Origin: Paraspadella gotoi
Taxonomy: Eukaryota > Chaetognatha
DNA length: 64,000 bases
Assembly: GCA_051294375.1 (NCBI GenBank)
Contig: CM119265.1
Span: 26,139,748 to 26,203,747, forward strand
Direction: 5' to 3'
The notes below the pieces were generated by a model. It was not told the DNA's origin. It made no database searches and worked only from the letters and a program-made list of their open reading frames with translations. Below are positions 51,798-62,707 of the stretch, piece after piece. Each line of letters begins with the position of its first letter. Position 1 is the first letter of the stretch. A program made the translations under genes and the position numbers.

Positions 51798-52756
51798 TTA
51801 GACGATCAAAAAAGTGTCTTCCTCCGGAATATAATTCAGGATTGCAAGTTGAAGATAAAGTGTGATGAGAAAGATCATGAGGAGCGGCGTGCGCCAGATT
51901 ATCTGGAAGATGATATCTGCAAAAGAAAAAAAATAGAAAAAGGTCGTGGTCAGTTGGAGGAATCAGCTGGATGAAAACAGTCTTTCTTTAGTTAAGGCTT
52001 TCAGGTAATTTATTTTACGTTTATTTTAAAAAGAAAAAAATATCAAAAAATCTTTAAAAATGATTATCTAACACTACGGTAAAAAAAGTCGAGTAAAATA
52101 AAATGACGAAAAAGGGGAAAAAACTTTTTTTAAAAGAAAAAGAACTCTTAATGAATATTACATGTAATCTTCGACATTATATCTCACCAGCCCGGTGCGC
52201 TCTCGTGTGCACCTTCTTCCTTCGCTCCTCGGCTCTTTTCAATTGCTCCACCAGAAATTCCGGTGTGCTGGAGCTGATGTTGACGACGCCGCTTCGCTGG
52301 GGCATCGCCATAGAAGGCTTGGTCCAGGCCTGCGTCGAAAAAAAAAAATAAATCTAACCGAAAATCAAAACAGAACTAACAAAAATGGGTACGTAATTAA
52401 CAATATCAGTTATTATCAGTAATTAAGTGAACACGAATTAAACCTCAAATTGTTAACTAACCGAAAAGCTATTTTTTCCAGTTTCCATTAGGCGAGAAGT
52501 CGCAGTCTGGTCTCTTTTGACAACACTGAGGAATTGTAAGATAACTATTAAAAATATCAAACGAAATTCCCGTTTTCACCTAGATGCACCTATTTAAGAT
52601 TTACAATAAATCACAATATTCTAACTTATTTTAAATTAATAAAGGATGAACTGGTATCTTTTAACACCGAACCACGCTTTATATATATATATATATATAT
52701 ATATATTAAGGCATTCTATAACTCACCACCGATTGACGAGAGAAGTCGCGGCCCAT
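51798..52756 (-). CDS. Small single-pass membrane protein, 96 aa; three exons
   Basis: Reading on the minus strand, exon 1 is 52756-52727 (MGRDFSRQSV, phase 0), exon 2 is 52329-52188 (47 codons) and exon 3 is 51916-51798. All introns are GT-AG and all phases agree. Residues 1-30 are polar. Residues 31-57 are strongly basic and helical (EFLVEQLKRAEERRKKVH). Residues 64-85 form one hydrophobic segment (WRTPLLMIFLITLYLQLAI), followed by a short acidic tail, NYIPEEDTF. There is no signal peptide. Basic residues precede the helix, so the N-terminus probably faces the cytosol (tail-anchored-like or type II). The family is not recognised and no function is assigned. The start is preceded by a GC-rich stretch that suits a promoter. 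Confidence 0.7.
52462..52525 (-). other. Possible alternative (poison) exon in the small membrane protein gene
   Basis: Within intron 1, a TTCCTCAG acceptor opens a 64-nt segment closing at a GTTAGT donor. Joined to exon 1 it would read CCQKRPDCDFSPNGNWKK and then stop. Its length is not a multiple of three, so inclusion would end translation early. Confidence 0.25.
52682..52706. repeat. TA dinucleotide run
   Basis: About 13 AT units just inside intron 1 of the small membrane protein gene. Confidence 0.9.
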
Positions 52757-52862
52757 GGAAAACGAAGTCCGCGGCTTAGATTAGCGGCGCCGAAGCGGCA
52801 CAGAGCGCCGGTTGACATCGCGTGACTTTGGACGCGACCCTCGCCCGCGGCTGGGGGGTTTA
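52757..52862 (-). promoter_or_regulatory. GC-rich putative promoter of the small membrane protein gene
   Basis: Directly upstream of the ATG, CpG-rich sequence (GCGGCGCCGAAGCGGC, GACGCGACCCTCGCCCGCGG) stands out from the AT-rich surroundings. No TATA box is seen. Confidence 0.4.
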
Positions 52863-53224
52863 AAAACGCAGAAGTTGGGACTTTGCTCAGGAATTAATAA
52901 ATGAATTAATCTGAGGAAATAAAAACATTAAGGTAAGAAAAAATCTCAACAAAAAAGTATTTATAAATATATATAATATAATTGCAAAGAACATTTTCTA
53001 TCGCAAAAAAAACCCCGAATTTGCAACCGGAGATTTTCATAGTTTTGGAGATCAAAATAACGTAGAGCGGGCGCACAATTTCTCAGCAGTAGTTAGCTTA
53101 ATTTTTACGAACGTAATCACATACGAAATAGTTCACGATGATTATTTCTTCGCAATTATCGAAATATTTTCACATTATTTTTCTTATTTTTGATGTTTAC
53201 GTCTCGCGTCCAAGAGGCCATCAA

Positions 53225-53330
53225 TGATTCGTCCTTGATTGGCTGCCTTCGGTCACGTGCAGCAGCGAGGCTCCGCGCGGCGCCGCTTCTCTTTCCTGAT
53301 ACGGCGGCAGCAAGACGCTGCTGCTGCATT
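53225..53330. promoter_or_regulatory. CpG-rich patch with CCAAT and E-box motifs
   Basis: GATTGGCTG (inverted CCAAT) and TCACGTGC (E-box) lie close to GCGCGGCGCCGC. There is no gene assigned immediately downstream on either strand, so it may be a distal promoter or enhancer. Confidence 0.3.
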
Positions 53331-54864
53331 AAAGCAAGAGAATCGTTATGAAATTAAAACTAAAACTTTCAGTAAAAGAAGGAATTTAATATTGTGTCAT
53401 GGAGAGCTTGGACTGGTTTTGTTAATTAAGAAAACATAGTTGAAAATATATTATTACATCCTAGTAATGATAGAAGTCACGAACTTTTATTACTACAGTA
53501 CAAGGACAAGAAAACAATACATTGACAATAAAGAGGTTGTAAAACTGAAAGGTTATAACTTGTGTCTAGGGCCTATCTTTTCTGTATAACTAATCGACTT
53601 TGGAAAACGACTCTCGAATACTGTGAATAATAAATGTCTACCTTCGCTGTCATTGTGTTAACTCCCTTATCTTCATCTCGTTTCCCCCACCCTACATCCC
53701 GGTAAATGTAAATGTAGATTTAATCTTTCAACCAAAATGTTTGGAAATCCATTTATAATATGACACCTTAACTTTTTTCCGTTTCTTCGATGACAACGAC
53801 ATGAAAACTAAGAGAAAAATTGATAAACCTCGATGACAACGACGACGCGAAGTCCATATTAAGTCATTGATGGATAATGTCAGTTTTAATGTGACGATAA
53901 AATCTGTAATAAGCGTCAGATCCTTAACGGCGTTGAGAATTGTAACCTCGATGATGGTTAAGACGAACTCGGTGGTAAACAAAAATTTGGAAGATTTATA
54001 TGATCAAAGTAAGTCACATTAATAAATAATAATAATAATAATAGCGAAAACTAAAATAAACTAAACTAAACTAAAATATATTGGTTGTACCAATTTTATA
54101 AAACGGAATGGTTATTAGCAAGGATCAAGAACATCGCTAACGCGAAATAGCAAGCCAAGCGTCATTATGATTATGAACAACAAACGACCGTTCTCTGCTT
54201 AAATTTAAAATTTATTATTATAACATTAACAGTTCCGAAATAATTCAAGTCAGATCGATTCGTTATATATATATCATGTTAACTGCTCACTGTCATTTTC
54301 CTATTTTGCTTCTGATAAATATCAAACTTTAGCATAATCACAGACATGGTCCGTTAATAAGTTCCATTTAATCAAGGCTTTATGTTTCATATTTTTAAAT
54401 TAAAAAAAAAAAAGTTACGGTTTAAGTTTTCAATCTTGCAGCGCCATCTTTGACTCCGACTCGTCAAGAGACTAAGCTTGTTTTTACGCTTCGGTTGACC
54501 CACGAGGCCCGCGAATATAAATTAAAATACTTCCTCCGAAGAAAAAATTTAAAAATTTCTCATTATTTCGAAATCTAACTTTATCACGTCGGTCACGCGA
54601 TTGGTTCCACTCGAGAGAATCTGATTGGCTAAGACGCGATCAATATCCGTCTATAATCGACTTACCCGGACGAGGGATACTTATATTCGAGACTGGGCAT
54701 TGACACAGATATCTTTTTCTCTTTCATCTTTTTTTTCCCAATTTTTAAAAATTCGAGACGAAAATAAGCTTCAACATAAATTTATTAACGTCCGTACAAA
54801 ATCGATTAAAAAATGTGATTCCCCATCGCCCTAAACAATTCAACCGCACTCACTTACGTTTGAG
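53331..54864. other. Intergenic DNA upstream of the glycoprotein gene
   Basis: AT-rich. 54596-54640 has two inverted CCAAT-type motifs (CGATTGGTTCC, TGATTGGCTAAG) about 230 bp before the glycoprotein ATG, which fits a proximal promoter. A TTGGTTGTACCAATTT motif recalling the dispersed repeat lies at 54082-54097. Confidence 0.45.
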
Positions 54865-56527
54865 ATGATTTTTCCTTTCGTCATCGTTGCCAGGTATACC
54901 ATGTTAATCTTATTTAAATTTTTCACATTGTTAATTAATACTCATGTTCATTTACAATATTAAGCCTACTGATAGTCGGACAGAGCGAAGCTTTACTTGT
55001 GAAATTGAACAACTCTTCTCACTTTAACTGCAGCGGGTAAGATTTTGTGAATTTTGTGCCTTTTTTTTGTCAGCGTAATACTTTAAATCAACTTAAAAAC
55101 GAGTTTTTTTTGTTCAGTTCGGATGGTACCGATCAAGTTACATATAAAATCAATTATTAATACGAGAAAAACATCAAGTTCGCTTTTCCCACGAATTTCA
55201 GACGATTGAGCTCAGACTCCAGACTTCTCGTCCAACTCGATGTCGTAACAGATCCGCCCATCGACGTCACCAACTCTTCCAACGCGACCGTCATCCTCCA
55301 GAGTCGCGTCCACGGCGTGGACGACGATTGGCACGACGTCGGTCGACGCTTTCCCGCCGAGTGTCGCTCCGTCGGCTGCAGCGACGACGAAAGCGCGGGA
55401 AGATTTAGAGGAGCTTTTCGGGTGTGGTCGATAAGTGAGGGAACGATTCGGATCTTGCTCGGTTTGAAGGTAAGGTTTGGCGGATTAAAATTTTGGCTCA
55501 TTTTTACATTCGCCGACCGGGATTTTGCTTCTTATTGGCCAATGTCTTCATTTTCCAGCCTTTTCATTTCGCCAACGGTTCGTCCATTTGCTTTCGTTCT
55601 TCTCTTCAACGGAAGTCGAATCGTCTCGTCGTCACCGAATCTTTTTGCGTCGATCGAATAGATGCGGAAATATGCGTCGGCGAGGCCTTTGAGAACGGGA
55701 CGAAAGGCTCGACGAACGGTTCCACGAAGGCCTTGACGAACAACTTGACTGAGGGTTTAGGGAACAGTATGAGGAACAGTTTGAGAAACAGTTTGAGAAT
55801 TGACTCATTGAGAAGTTTTACAAACAGTTCTATAAACAGTTTGAATTACAGCTTGACCACCACCAATTTCACGAACAGATTGAATGATAGATTAACCAGA
55901 ATTTTGACGAACAGTGTGACGAACACGTCGATCGATATCATGACGAACACATCTGCAATTCTTGTCAACGCTACTACGACGAACGCTACTTCGACGAACG
56001 CTACTTCGACGAACGCTACTTCGACGAACGCTACTTCGACGAAACGCTACTTCGACGAACGCTACTTCGACGAACGCTACTTCGACGAACGCTACTTCGA
56101 CGAACGCTACTTCGACGAACGCTACTTCGACGAACGCTACTTCGACGAACGCTACTTCGACGAACGCTACTTCGACGAACGCTACTTCGACGAACGCTAC
56201 TTCGACGAACGCTACTTCGACGAACGTTGCTACGACGAACGTTGCTACGACGAACGCCTCACGACGAACGCCACTACGACGAACGCCACTACGACGAACG
56301 CCACTACGACGAACGCCAAGACGACCCCCCCTGTCGTCCAATCCCACTCAATCGTCGTCATTTGCGTCATCGTCGTCTTCTCCATCATCATCTTGATTCC
56401 TTGTTGTCTCGTATTCTTCGCCAATGAGACCAACTGCAGCAGCAGCAGCAGAGGTCGCTACGTCGTCGTCGTCGGCGTTGCAGCCGCCGCGGCAGGGGAT
56501 GCTGGCGACGAGAAGACTCCCGTTTGA
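54865..56527 (+). CDS. Type I membrane glycoprotein with a sequon-rich tandem repeat; four exons
   Basis: Exons 54865-54893, 54965-55036, 55202-55469 and 55559-56527 join in frame at GT-AG introns to give 445 residues. Residues 1-19 (MIFPFVIVASLLIVGQSEA) are a classic signal peptide, split across exons 1-2. A Cys-containing extracellular region of about 140 residues follows, with the sequons NNS, NCS, NSS and NAT. Next is a Thr/Asn/Ser-rich stalk with many sequons (NGT, NGS, NLT, NSS, NYS), then a 15-bp repeat array (55982-56330) coding NATST units and, after a 1-nt insertion, RYFDE units. Residues about 387-411 (SIVVICVIVVFSIIILIP) form one membrane helix; a short tail ends at KTPV. It looks like a heavily glycosylated, mucin-like surface protein. 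The family and function are not recognised. Confidence 0.7.
55982..56330 (+). repeat. 15-bp coding minisatellite (AACGCTACTTCGACG)
   Basis: Four units are followed by one extra A near 56042, then twelve perfect units, two AACGTTGCTACGACG units, a 14-bp unit (56253-56266) and AACGCCACTACGACG units. The unit is a multiple of three and lacks stops in all six frames, so shifts do not end translation. Confidence 0.95.
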
Positions 56528-56723
56528 GCGGGAGAAGTTTAAAGACATGGAATTGTTGTGAAGTAAACAAACGAAGAGGGTTAGCGACTGGATAAAAAAA
56601 ATGTTTGTTCTAGTTATTAGCTTCTTATTTTGATTAAGTATTAACAAGGTTTTTTTTTCTTTTTTTGGTTTCGTTTTCTCATAGAGAAATAGACCATTTA
56701 GTTGACAAACATAGTTTTAAAAA

Positions 56724-56729
56724 AATAAA
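56724..56729 (+). terminator. Candidate poly(A) signal of the glycoprotein gene
   Basis: AATAAA about 200 bp after the stop; the same site is preserved in the second copy near 62907. Confidence 0.45.
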
Positions 56730-58064
56730 AAGTTTGATAAAACCACGAACAGTGTTTTTATGCAGACAATAACGGAGAGCGTTATCTTCCTTTAAACTTA
56801 TTCGAGGCTGTATAACCTGGCCCTTGGAAACGTTCTCTATAACGGCAGTTATCGTAACTACGGTATTGGATGTAATTTTGGCCATGTCGTTCTTGGTTAT
56901 AACGTTACGTCGGTGCTCGAAATTGAATGATCTTCTATCGGAATGACGTGTTTATCTCAAATCGTTTAAATTTTTGTAAAAAGGTTTTTAAGGCAAATGT
57001 TCGACACTAGGCAGGTAGTATTAGTAAATATTGGTCCAGCAAGCATGCTTGGTTAACTTTTTAGTTTAAATAAAACCCAAAATTGGGTCTGGTTTAAAAT
57101 GTGAGAGACCGTTCTGAACGGAGAGAGAGAAATTGAGACTGAGCGCTCGAATCTGTGGGAGAGAAAAAAAGGGCACAAATTTGGTTTGAAACCTCAATCT
57201 GGCCGAAACCAATTGTGGTAGAGAGACAAAGGATCGGCGATATCACGAATGAAATCAGTGAGGATATCACAGGCGATATCATCAATGACATCAGTTAAAA
57301 TTGGAGATCGACTGAGGCGGAGGATGGGAATTAAGTTTCGGATTCGAGCTTAATCTCTTTCTTTCTCCTTTCCCATTTTTGTTTTTTTTCCTATTTTTTT
57401 CCTTTTTTTTCTTTGTAGTATTTCTCTTCTCTTTCCCATATTAATTTTTTTTATTCTCTACGCTGCTTTCTCTCTCTCTCTGCCTCTCTCTTCTCTCTCT
57501 CTCCCCCCCTCCTTCTCTTCTTCTCCGTCTTCCCCTTTCCCCTTCCTCCCTCTCTTCCCCTCCCTACCTCTCTTCCCACTTCCTCCCTCTATTCTTCTCC
57601 ACCGAATCCGCGAACCAAAAAAAAAAAAAGATTTCAGTCTTTGTTCAATTAAGTCCCTTTGACTTTAGAATCGTCTAATTTGCTCCGATTCAAAAGCATT
57701 CTCTCCTCTCACTCTTTCCCTTTAAAAGCCATCACACTCTTTCAACCCAACGTCTCACTACTCACACTCTTTACTATTCTCATTCTTTCACTCTTCTAAT
57801 CCTCTCACTCTTTAACGTCGTTTCACCCAGAACTCACTTCACCGATTCACTCCTTCAATCGTACTCAATTTTCATTCCGTCAGACCGGTTAATCGGTTAA
57901 CCGGTTAACGTCTAATTCCATCATCTTTCACCATTTCCCATTCACCAGCCAGCACGTCCAACTGCAACGCAACATCATCGCCAGCAGTCCTCCAAATCCT
58001 TATGTTTACTGAACCAAAGAAGATTGCAACAACATTCTGTTCGGATCAGTTTTTCTGCAGTACG

Positions 58065-58190
58065 ATGATCCTGATGATCCTGATGATCCTGATGATCCTG
58101 ATGAACCTAATGATCCTGATGTTCCTGATGATCCTGATAATCCTGATAATCCTGATGATCCTGATGATCCTGATGATCCTGATGATGCAA
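58065..58190. repeat. CTGATGATC tandem repeat
   Basis: About 14 units of 9 bp with variants (AACCTAATG, GTTCCTGATG, AATCCTGAT). Confidence 0.9.
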
Positions 58191-58813
58191 CACCAGTCGG
58201 CCAGTTGTCCAGTCGGTCAGTCGGCCGATTGGCCGTGGACTCAAAATCCCCCCCCCCAAATCCTCGTCCCAATCAATTAAGCTTTTTATTTTCTTTCTCC
58301 GTCCATCCGTCCGTCTCCCGTGGAAAATTTTGCCCAAAATGTCCGTCTGAACCATTCGGTAATGCGATTTTGTTCCATCGCTCCTGTCTCCATTAAATCT
58401 CTCTCTCTCTCTCTCTCTCTCTTCCCTTCGTTAATCCAACTAAAGTGTTATTTTCACCGAAAGAATTAAAGATTAAAAATTCTAAAGCGAACGCGTGACC
58501 AAAAACAAAATGGAGACGACGCCCTCTCCAGTTTTCGCGCGTCTTTTGTTTTTTTTTTTGATGATTTATTCTTCGGCATCCCGCGTCCCGCGTTCGTTTG
58601 GCGGAGCCACCGTCGCGATTTGAAGAAAGAAATATGAGGAGGTGAGGAAAGAAAATAATGGGTGAAGAGAAAATAAAGAGTGAAAGATAAGTAATGGGTG
58701 AGGAATAAATAATAGGAAGAAAGTGAGGGAGAAAAAGGAGGGGAGAGAGAGAGAAGGAGGGTGGAGAGAGGGAGAGAAAAACAGAGAGAGATAGAGAAAG
58801 ATAGAAAAGAGAA

Positions 58814-58868
<55 letters not shown>

Positions 58869-59829
58869 CAATTGGGGATGAAGCCAGAAGAGTTGAGAGC
58901 AAAGTGGGTAAGGCCAATGAATGGAAAACGAATTCAAGGAATCAACAAATCAAGACTTACCCCCCCCTGTCTGTTTGTCTGAACCCGAATCAGTCTTTTC
59001 TCCTCCTCTTTTCTTCTCTTTACTTTTTCAATTTTTCTTATTCCGCCTTTCGTTATTCTTTTCTTTTTCTTATTCTGCTTCCCGTCCTCTCATTGCTTAT
59101 GTAAATAATGTTTGAAATGATCATTTTCTTTTTTTTTTTCGCTTTTTTTGTTCACGTTGTCAATCATTTAATTCCTCCTTAAGGCATGGACCTTTTGTTC
59201 TCACTTTCTCTGCTTCATCCTTTTCGTCATCTCTCCCTCTTTCTCTTATTCTTCCTCTCTTTCCTCCTCCATCTCCATCCCTTTCCTCCTTTCTCCTTTT
59301 TCTTTTTCCTTCCTTTCCTCCTCTCTCCCTCTTTCTCTTCTTCTTCCTCCCTTTCCTTCGCCCTCTCCTTTACTTTCCTCTTTTCTCTCCTTCGCGCGTT
59401 CAACTTCCTTCCGAGTCTTCGGAGTCTTCGACAGCTTTGGCAAGGCGCGAGTAATTGGAAACCAAAAAAAAAAAAAAAAAATTAGAAAAGATATTTAATG
59501 ATATACATATATTACGTTCTGTTAATTTAAATATTTATATTTTGTTGAATTGTAAACTGTACAATTTATGCGTTTATCTGTAATGCTGTATGCCCTTTTG
59601 AATGTACTGTTTCAACTAATTGTTGTAAACGAATAAAACACATATATATATTTCATTTTAAGCCGAAGCCTCTCTAGGGAAATTAGCGCTAAATAGTATC
59701 GATCTCAAGACTCAAGAGATGCTTATTGTCCCTACGAGAAAATTAACTTGGGGGAATATTTTTAACAAAATCAAAATGACAACACCCGGGGTTGCCTCTG
59801 ATACACTCCTGCTGGCAGTAGGGGGTTTT

Positions 59830-60000
59830 GGAATAAGGTTAAATTTATTTAGTTAAAGATTAGGTTTGCGGTTAAAGTAAGGGATTCGGTTACTCATCAG
59901 AGTTATCAGGGTTTATGGTGAGAGGTTAGGGTAAATCCTAAATCATTAAGGATAATGATTTAGGGTTAGGGTTAAAAATGAGGTTGAAGGTTTTAGGTTA
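59830..60000. repeat. Degenerate telomere-like repeat, TTAGGG orientation
   Basis: Imperfect units such as GATTTAGGGTTAGGGTTA and GGTTAGGGTAAATCC. Confidence 0.6.
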
Positions 60001-60569
60001 ATCATTGAGACAGAAACGGGGCACTCTCGGAAAAGAGAGCCGACATTGTATCGTCTTTTGTTTTGTTTACATCTTTGACGTCGTTTATTTCGGAATCAGT
60101 CGGCGATTAAGCTCCCGTTGACGAAAAATAAAAAAAACAACCAAAAAAACAAAAAAACACCGGATTGCCCTTTTGTTTTGTCTCAAAACAAACTTTGTTG
60201 GTATTTGAACATTCTCACTATTTTAAGTCTAAATTCAAGAATGGGGGCGTCGAGGGGGGGAAGGTTGAAGGCGGAAGAGTTCTTTGTTCTTTTACTTATT
60301 TTCCTCTTTCAGCTTTTTATTTATATAGTTCTTGATTTTCTTACACAGTTTTTTTTTCTCTCGGCCCGGTTCGGGTTATTTTTAAGACCGAAAAGGAAAA
60401 AAAAATAAAACTCGAGATACGAAGACAAATGTCCACTGCACAATGCAGCAATGCGCATCTTCAACTTTTGGAACCGTTTGCGTCGGCGCCACGCGTGTCC
60501 ACGTTACTTCCTAAGACGTAAATAAAAAAAAGTCAACAATAACAACAAAAAAAGAAACAAACGAGGTCG

Positions 60570-61109
60570 ATGTGTTTCACCTCACGTACGATAGAGGGCA
60601 TCGCGAAAAGTGTCGCGAGAACGATGACGACGACAATGGCGACGATAACGACGATAACGACTATAACGACTATAACGACGACCTCTATGATAAACCGCCG
60701 ACTTAAAAATGATAGATTGCCGATCATCACGACGACGATAACGATGACACCCGATGACAAAAAATATGATAAACTTGGTCCTAATGACAAGGACATGTCA
60801 ATTCCGACAACAATGACGAAAATAGCGACTACGATGAATGACGACGACGACGACGACGAGGATGTCAATGACATCTGTGATAAACTCCAATTTGCCTTCA
60901 AGATGACTATGACGACATCTATTGTCGATGTCGACGACGCCTACGGTGACGCGGCTGAGGGGCCAAGGGGCCAAGGGGCCGACGGTGACGCGGCTGAGGG
61001 GCCAAGGGGCCAAGGGGCCGACGGTGACGCGGCTGAGGACGACCCAATTGGCCAAGGCCTTCTCACGACGCGCCACCAAATGTTGGATAAGGATGTGATT
61101 TTTTTTTGA
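60570..61109 (+). other. Long low-complexity open frame with a 39-bp repeat
   Basis: A 179-codon frame is Thr/Met-rich (from ACG/ACT repeats), then Asp-rich, then a balanced stretch (DVNDICDKLQFAF) and two and a third copies of a 39-bp unit (60950-61034) coding GDAAEGPRGQGAD. It ends 40 nt before the N gap. Coding status is uncertain; the repeat is also open on the minus strand. Confidence 0.25.
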
Positions 61110-61147
61110 GTCACCTCACCCTCACTTCCTCCCCAGCTCACTCCGAC

Positions 61148-61895
61148 NNNNNNNNNNNNNNNNNNNNNNNNNNNNNNNNNNNNNNNNNNNNNNNNNNNNN
61201 NNNNNNNNNNNNNNNNNNNNNNNNNNNNNNNNNNNNNNNNNNNNNNNNNNNNNNNNNNNNNNNNNNNNNNNNNNNNNNNNNNNNNNNNNNNNNNNNNNNN
61301 NNNNNNNNNNNNNNNNNNNNNNNNNNNNNNNNNNNNNNNNNNNNNNNNNNNNNNNNNNNNNNNNNNNNNNNNNNNNNNNNNNNNNNNNNNNNNNNNNNNN
61401 NNNNNNNNNNNNNNNNNNNNNNNNNNNNNNNNNNNNNNNNNNNNNNNNNNNNNNNNNNNNNNNNNNNNNNNNNNNNNNNNNNNNNNNNNNNNNNNNNNNN
61501 NNNNNNNNNNNNNNNNNNNNNNNNNNNNNNNNNNNNNNNNNNNNNNNNNNNNNNNNNNNNNNNNNNNNNNNNNNNNNNNNNNNNNNNNNNNNNNNNNNNN
61601 NNNNNNNNNNNNNNNNNNNNNNNNNNNNNNNNNNNNNNNNNNNNNNNNNNNNNNNNNNNNNNNNNNNNNNNNNNNNNNNNNNNNNNNNNNNNNNNNNNNN
61701 NNNNNNNNNNNNNNNNNNNNNNNNNNNNNNNNNNNNNNNNNNNNNNNNNNNNNNNNNNNNNNNNNNNNNNNNNNNNNNNNNNNNNNNNNNNNNNNNNNNN
61801 NNNNNNNNNNNNNNNNNNNNNNNNNNNNNNNNNNNNNNNNNNNNNNNNNNNNNNNNNNNNNNNNNNNNNNNNNNNNNNNNNNNNNNNNNNNNNNN
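61148..61895. other. Assembly gap, 748 N
   Basis: An N run between the 39-bp repeat region and the second copy of the glycoprotein exon. Confidence 1.
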
Positions 61896-61958
61896 CTTTA
61901 GTTTTTCTATGTTATTTAAGTATATATCAGAAAAATGTATTTTATCAAGATTGGACAT

Positions 61959-61995
<37 letters not shown>

Positions 61996-62009
61996 AGCTT
62001 GATGAGGTT

Positions 62010-62707
62010 TAGGACAGTATGAGGAACAGTTTGAGAAACAGTTTGAAAATGACTCATTGAGAAGTTTTACAAACAGTTCTATAAACAGTTTGAATGACTA
62101 GCTGCACCACCAATTTCACGAACAGATTGAATGATAGATTTAACCAGAATTTTGACGAACAGTGTGACAACACGTCGATTCGATATCATGACGAACACAT
62201 CTCAATCTTGTCACATGCGCCTACTTGCAACGCTACTTACACTACCGACGAACGCTACTTCGACGAACGCTACTTCGACGAAACGCTACTTCGACGAACG
62301 CTACTTCCGACGAACGCTACTTCGACGAACGCTACTTCGACGAACGCTACTTCGACGAACGCTACTTTGACGAACGCACTTCGACGAACGCTACTTCGAC
62401 GAACGCTACTTCGACGAACGTTGCTACGACGAACACGCCTCGACGACGAACGCCACTACGACGAACGCCACTACGACGAACGCCACTACGACGAACGCCA
62501 GACGACCCCCCCTGTCGACCAATCCCATCAATCGTCGTCATTTGCGTCATCGTCGTCTTCTCCATCATCATCTTGATTCCTTGTTGTCTCGTATTCTTCG
62601 CCAATGAGACCAACTGCAGCAGCAGCAGCAGAGGTCGCTACGTCGTCGTCGTCGGCGTTGCAGCCGCCGCGGCAGGGGATGCTGGCGACGAGAAGACTCC
62701 CGTTTGA
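62010..62707 (+). pseudogene. Partial second copy of the glycoprotein terminal exon
   Basis: The stalk region has several frame-breaking indels compared with 55760-56340, and the array keeps about ten units. The C-terminal helix and tail frame (about 62527-62707) is intact and ends at the same KTPV stop. Upstream exons would fall in the 748-N gap. It is either a tandem paralogue or a duplicate assembly of the same locus. Confidence 0.6.

Larger units (their letters stand above)
55760..57870 (+). repeat. 3' half of the glycoprotein gene and flank, duplicate copy 1
   Basis: From the AACAGTATGAGGAACAG stretch through the 15-bp array, membrane helix, stop and about 1.3 kb of flank, the sequence recurs at about 62010-64000 in the same orientation, with scattered 1-2 nt indels. 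Confidence 0.9.
56528..60530. other. Region downstream of the glycoprotein gene
   Basis: No gene is supported. It holds CT-rich DNA (57460-57600), CTCACTCTTT-type repeats (57690-57860), CGGTTAACCGGTTAACG (57893-57909), an array of CTGATGATC units (58065-58190), GA/CT tracts (58395-58425, 58740-58870), a pyrimidine-rich stretch (59205-59395) and a degenerate TTAGGG-like tract (59830-60000). Confidence 0.5.

Noticed and set aside
55892-56347. Minus-strand Val/Phe/Glu/Ala frame opposite the NATST array
   Set aside because: The 15-bp unit lacks stops in all six frames; the plus strand has signal peptide, splice and membrane helix support.
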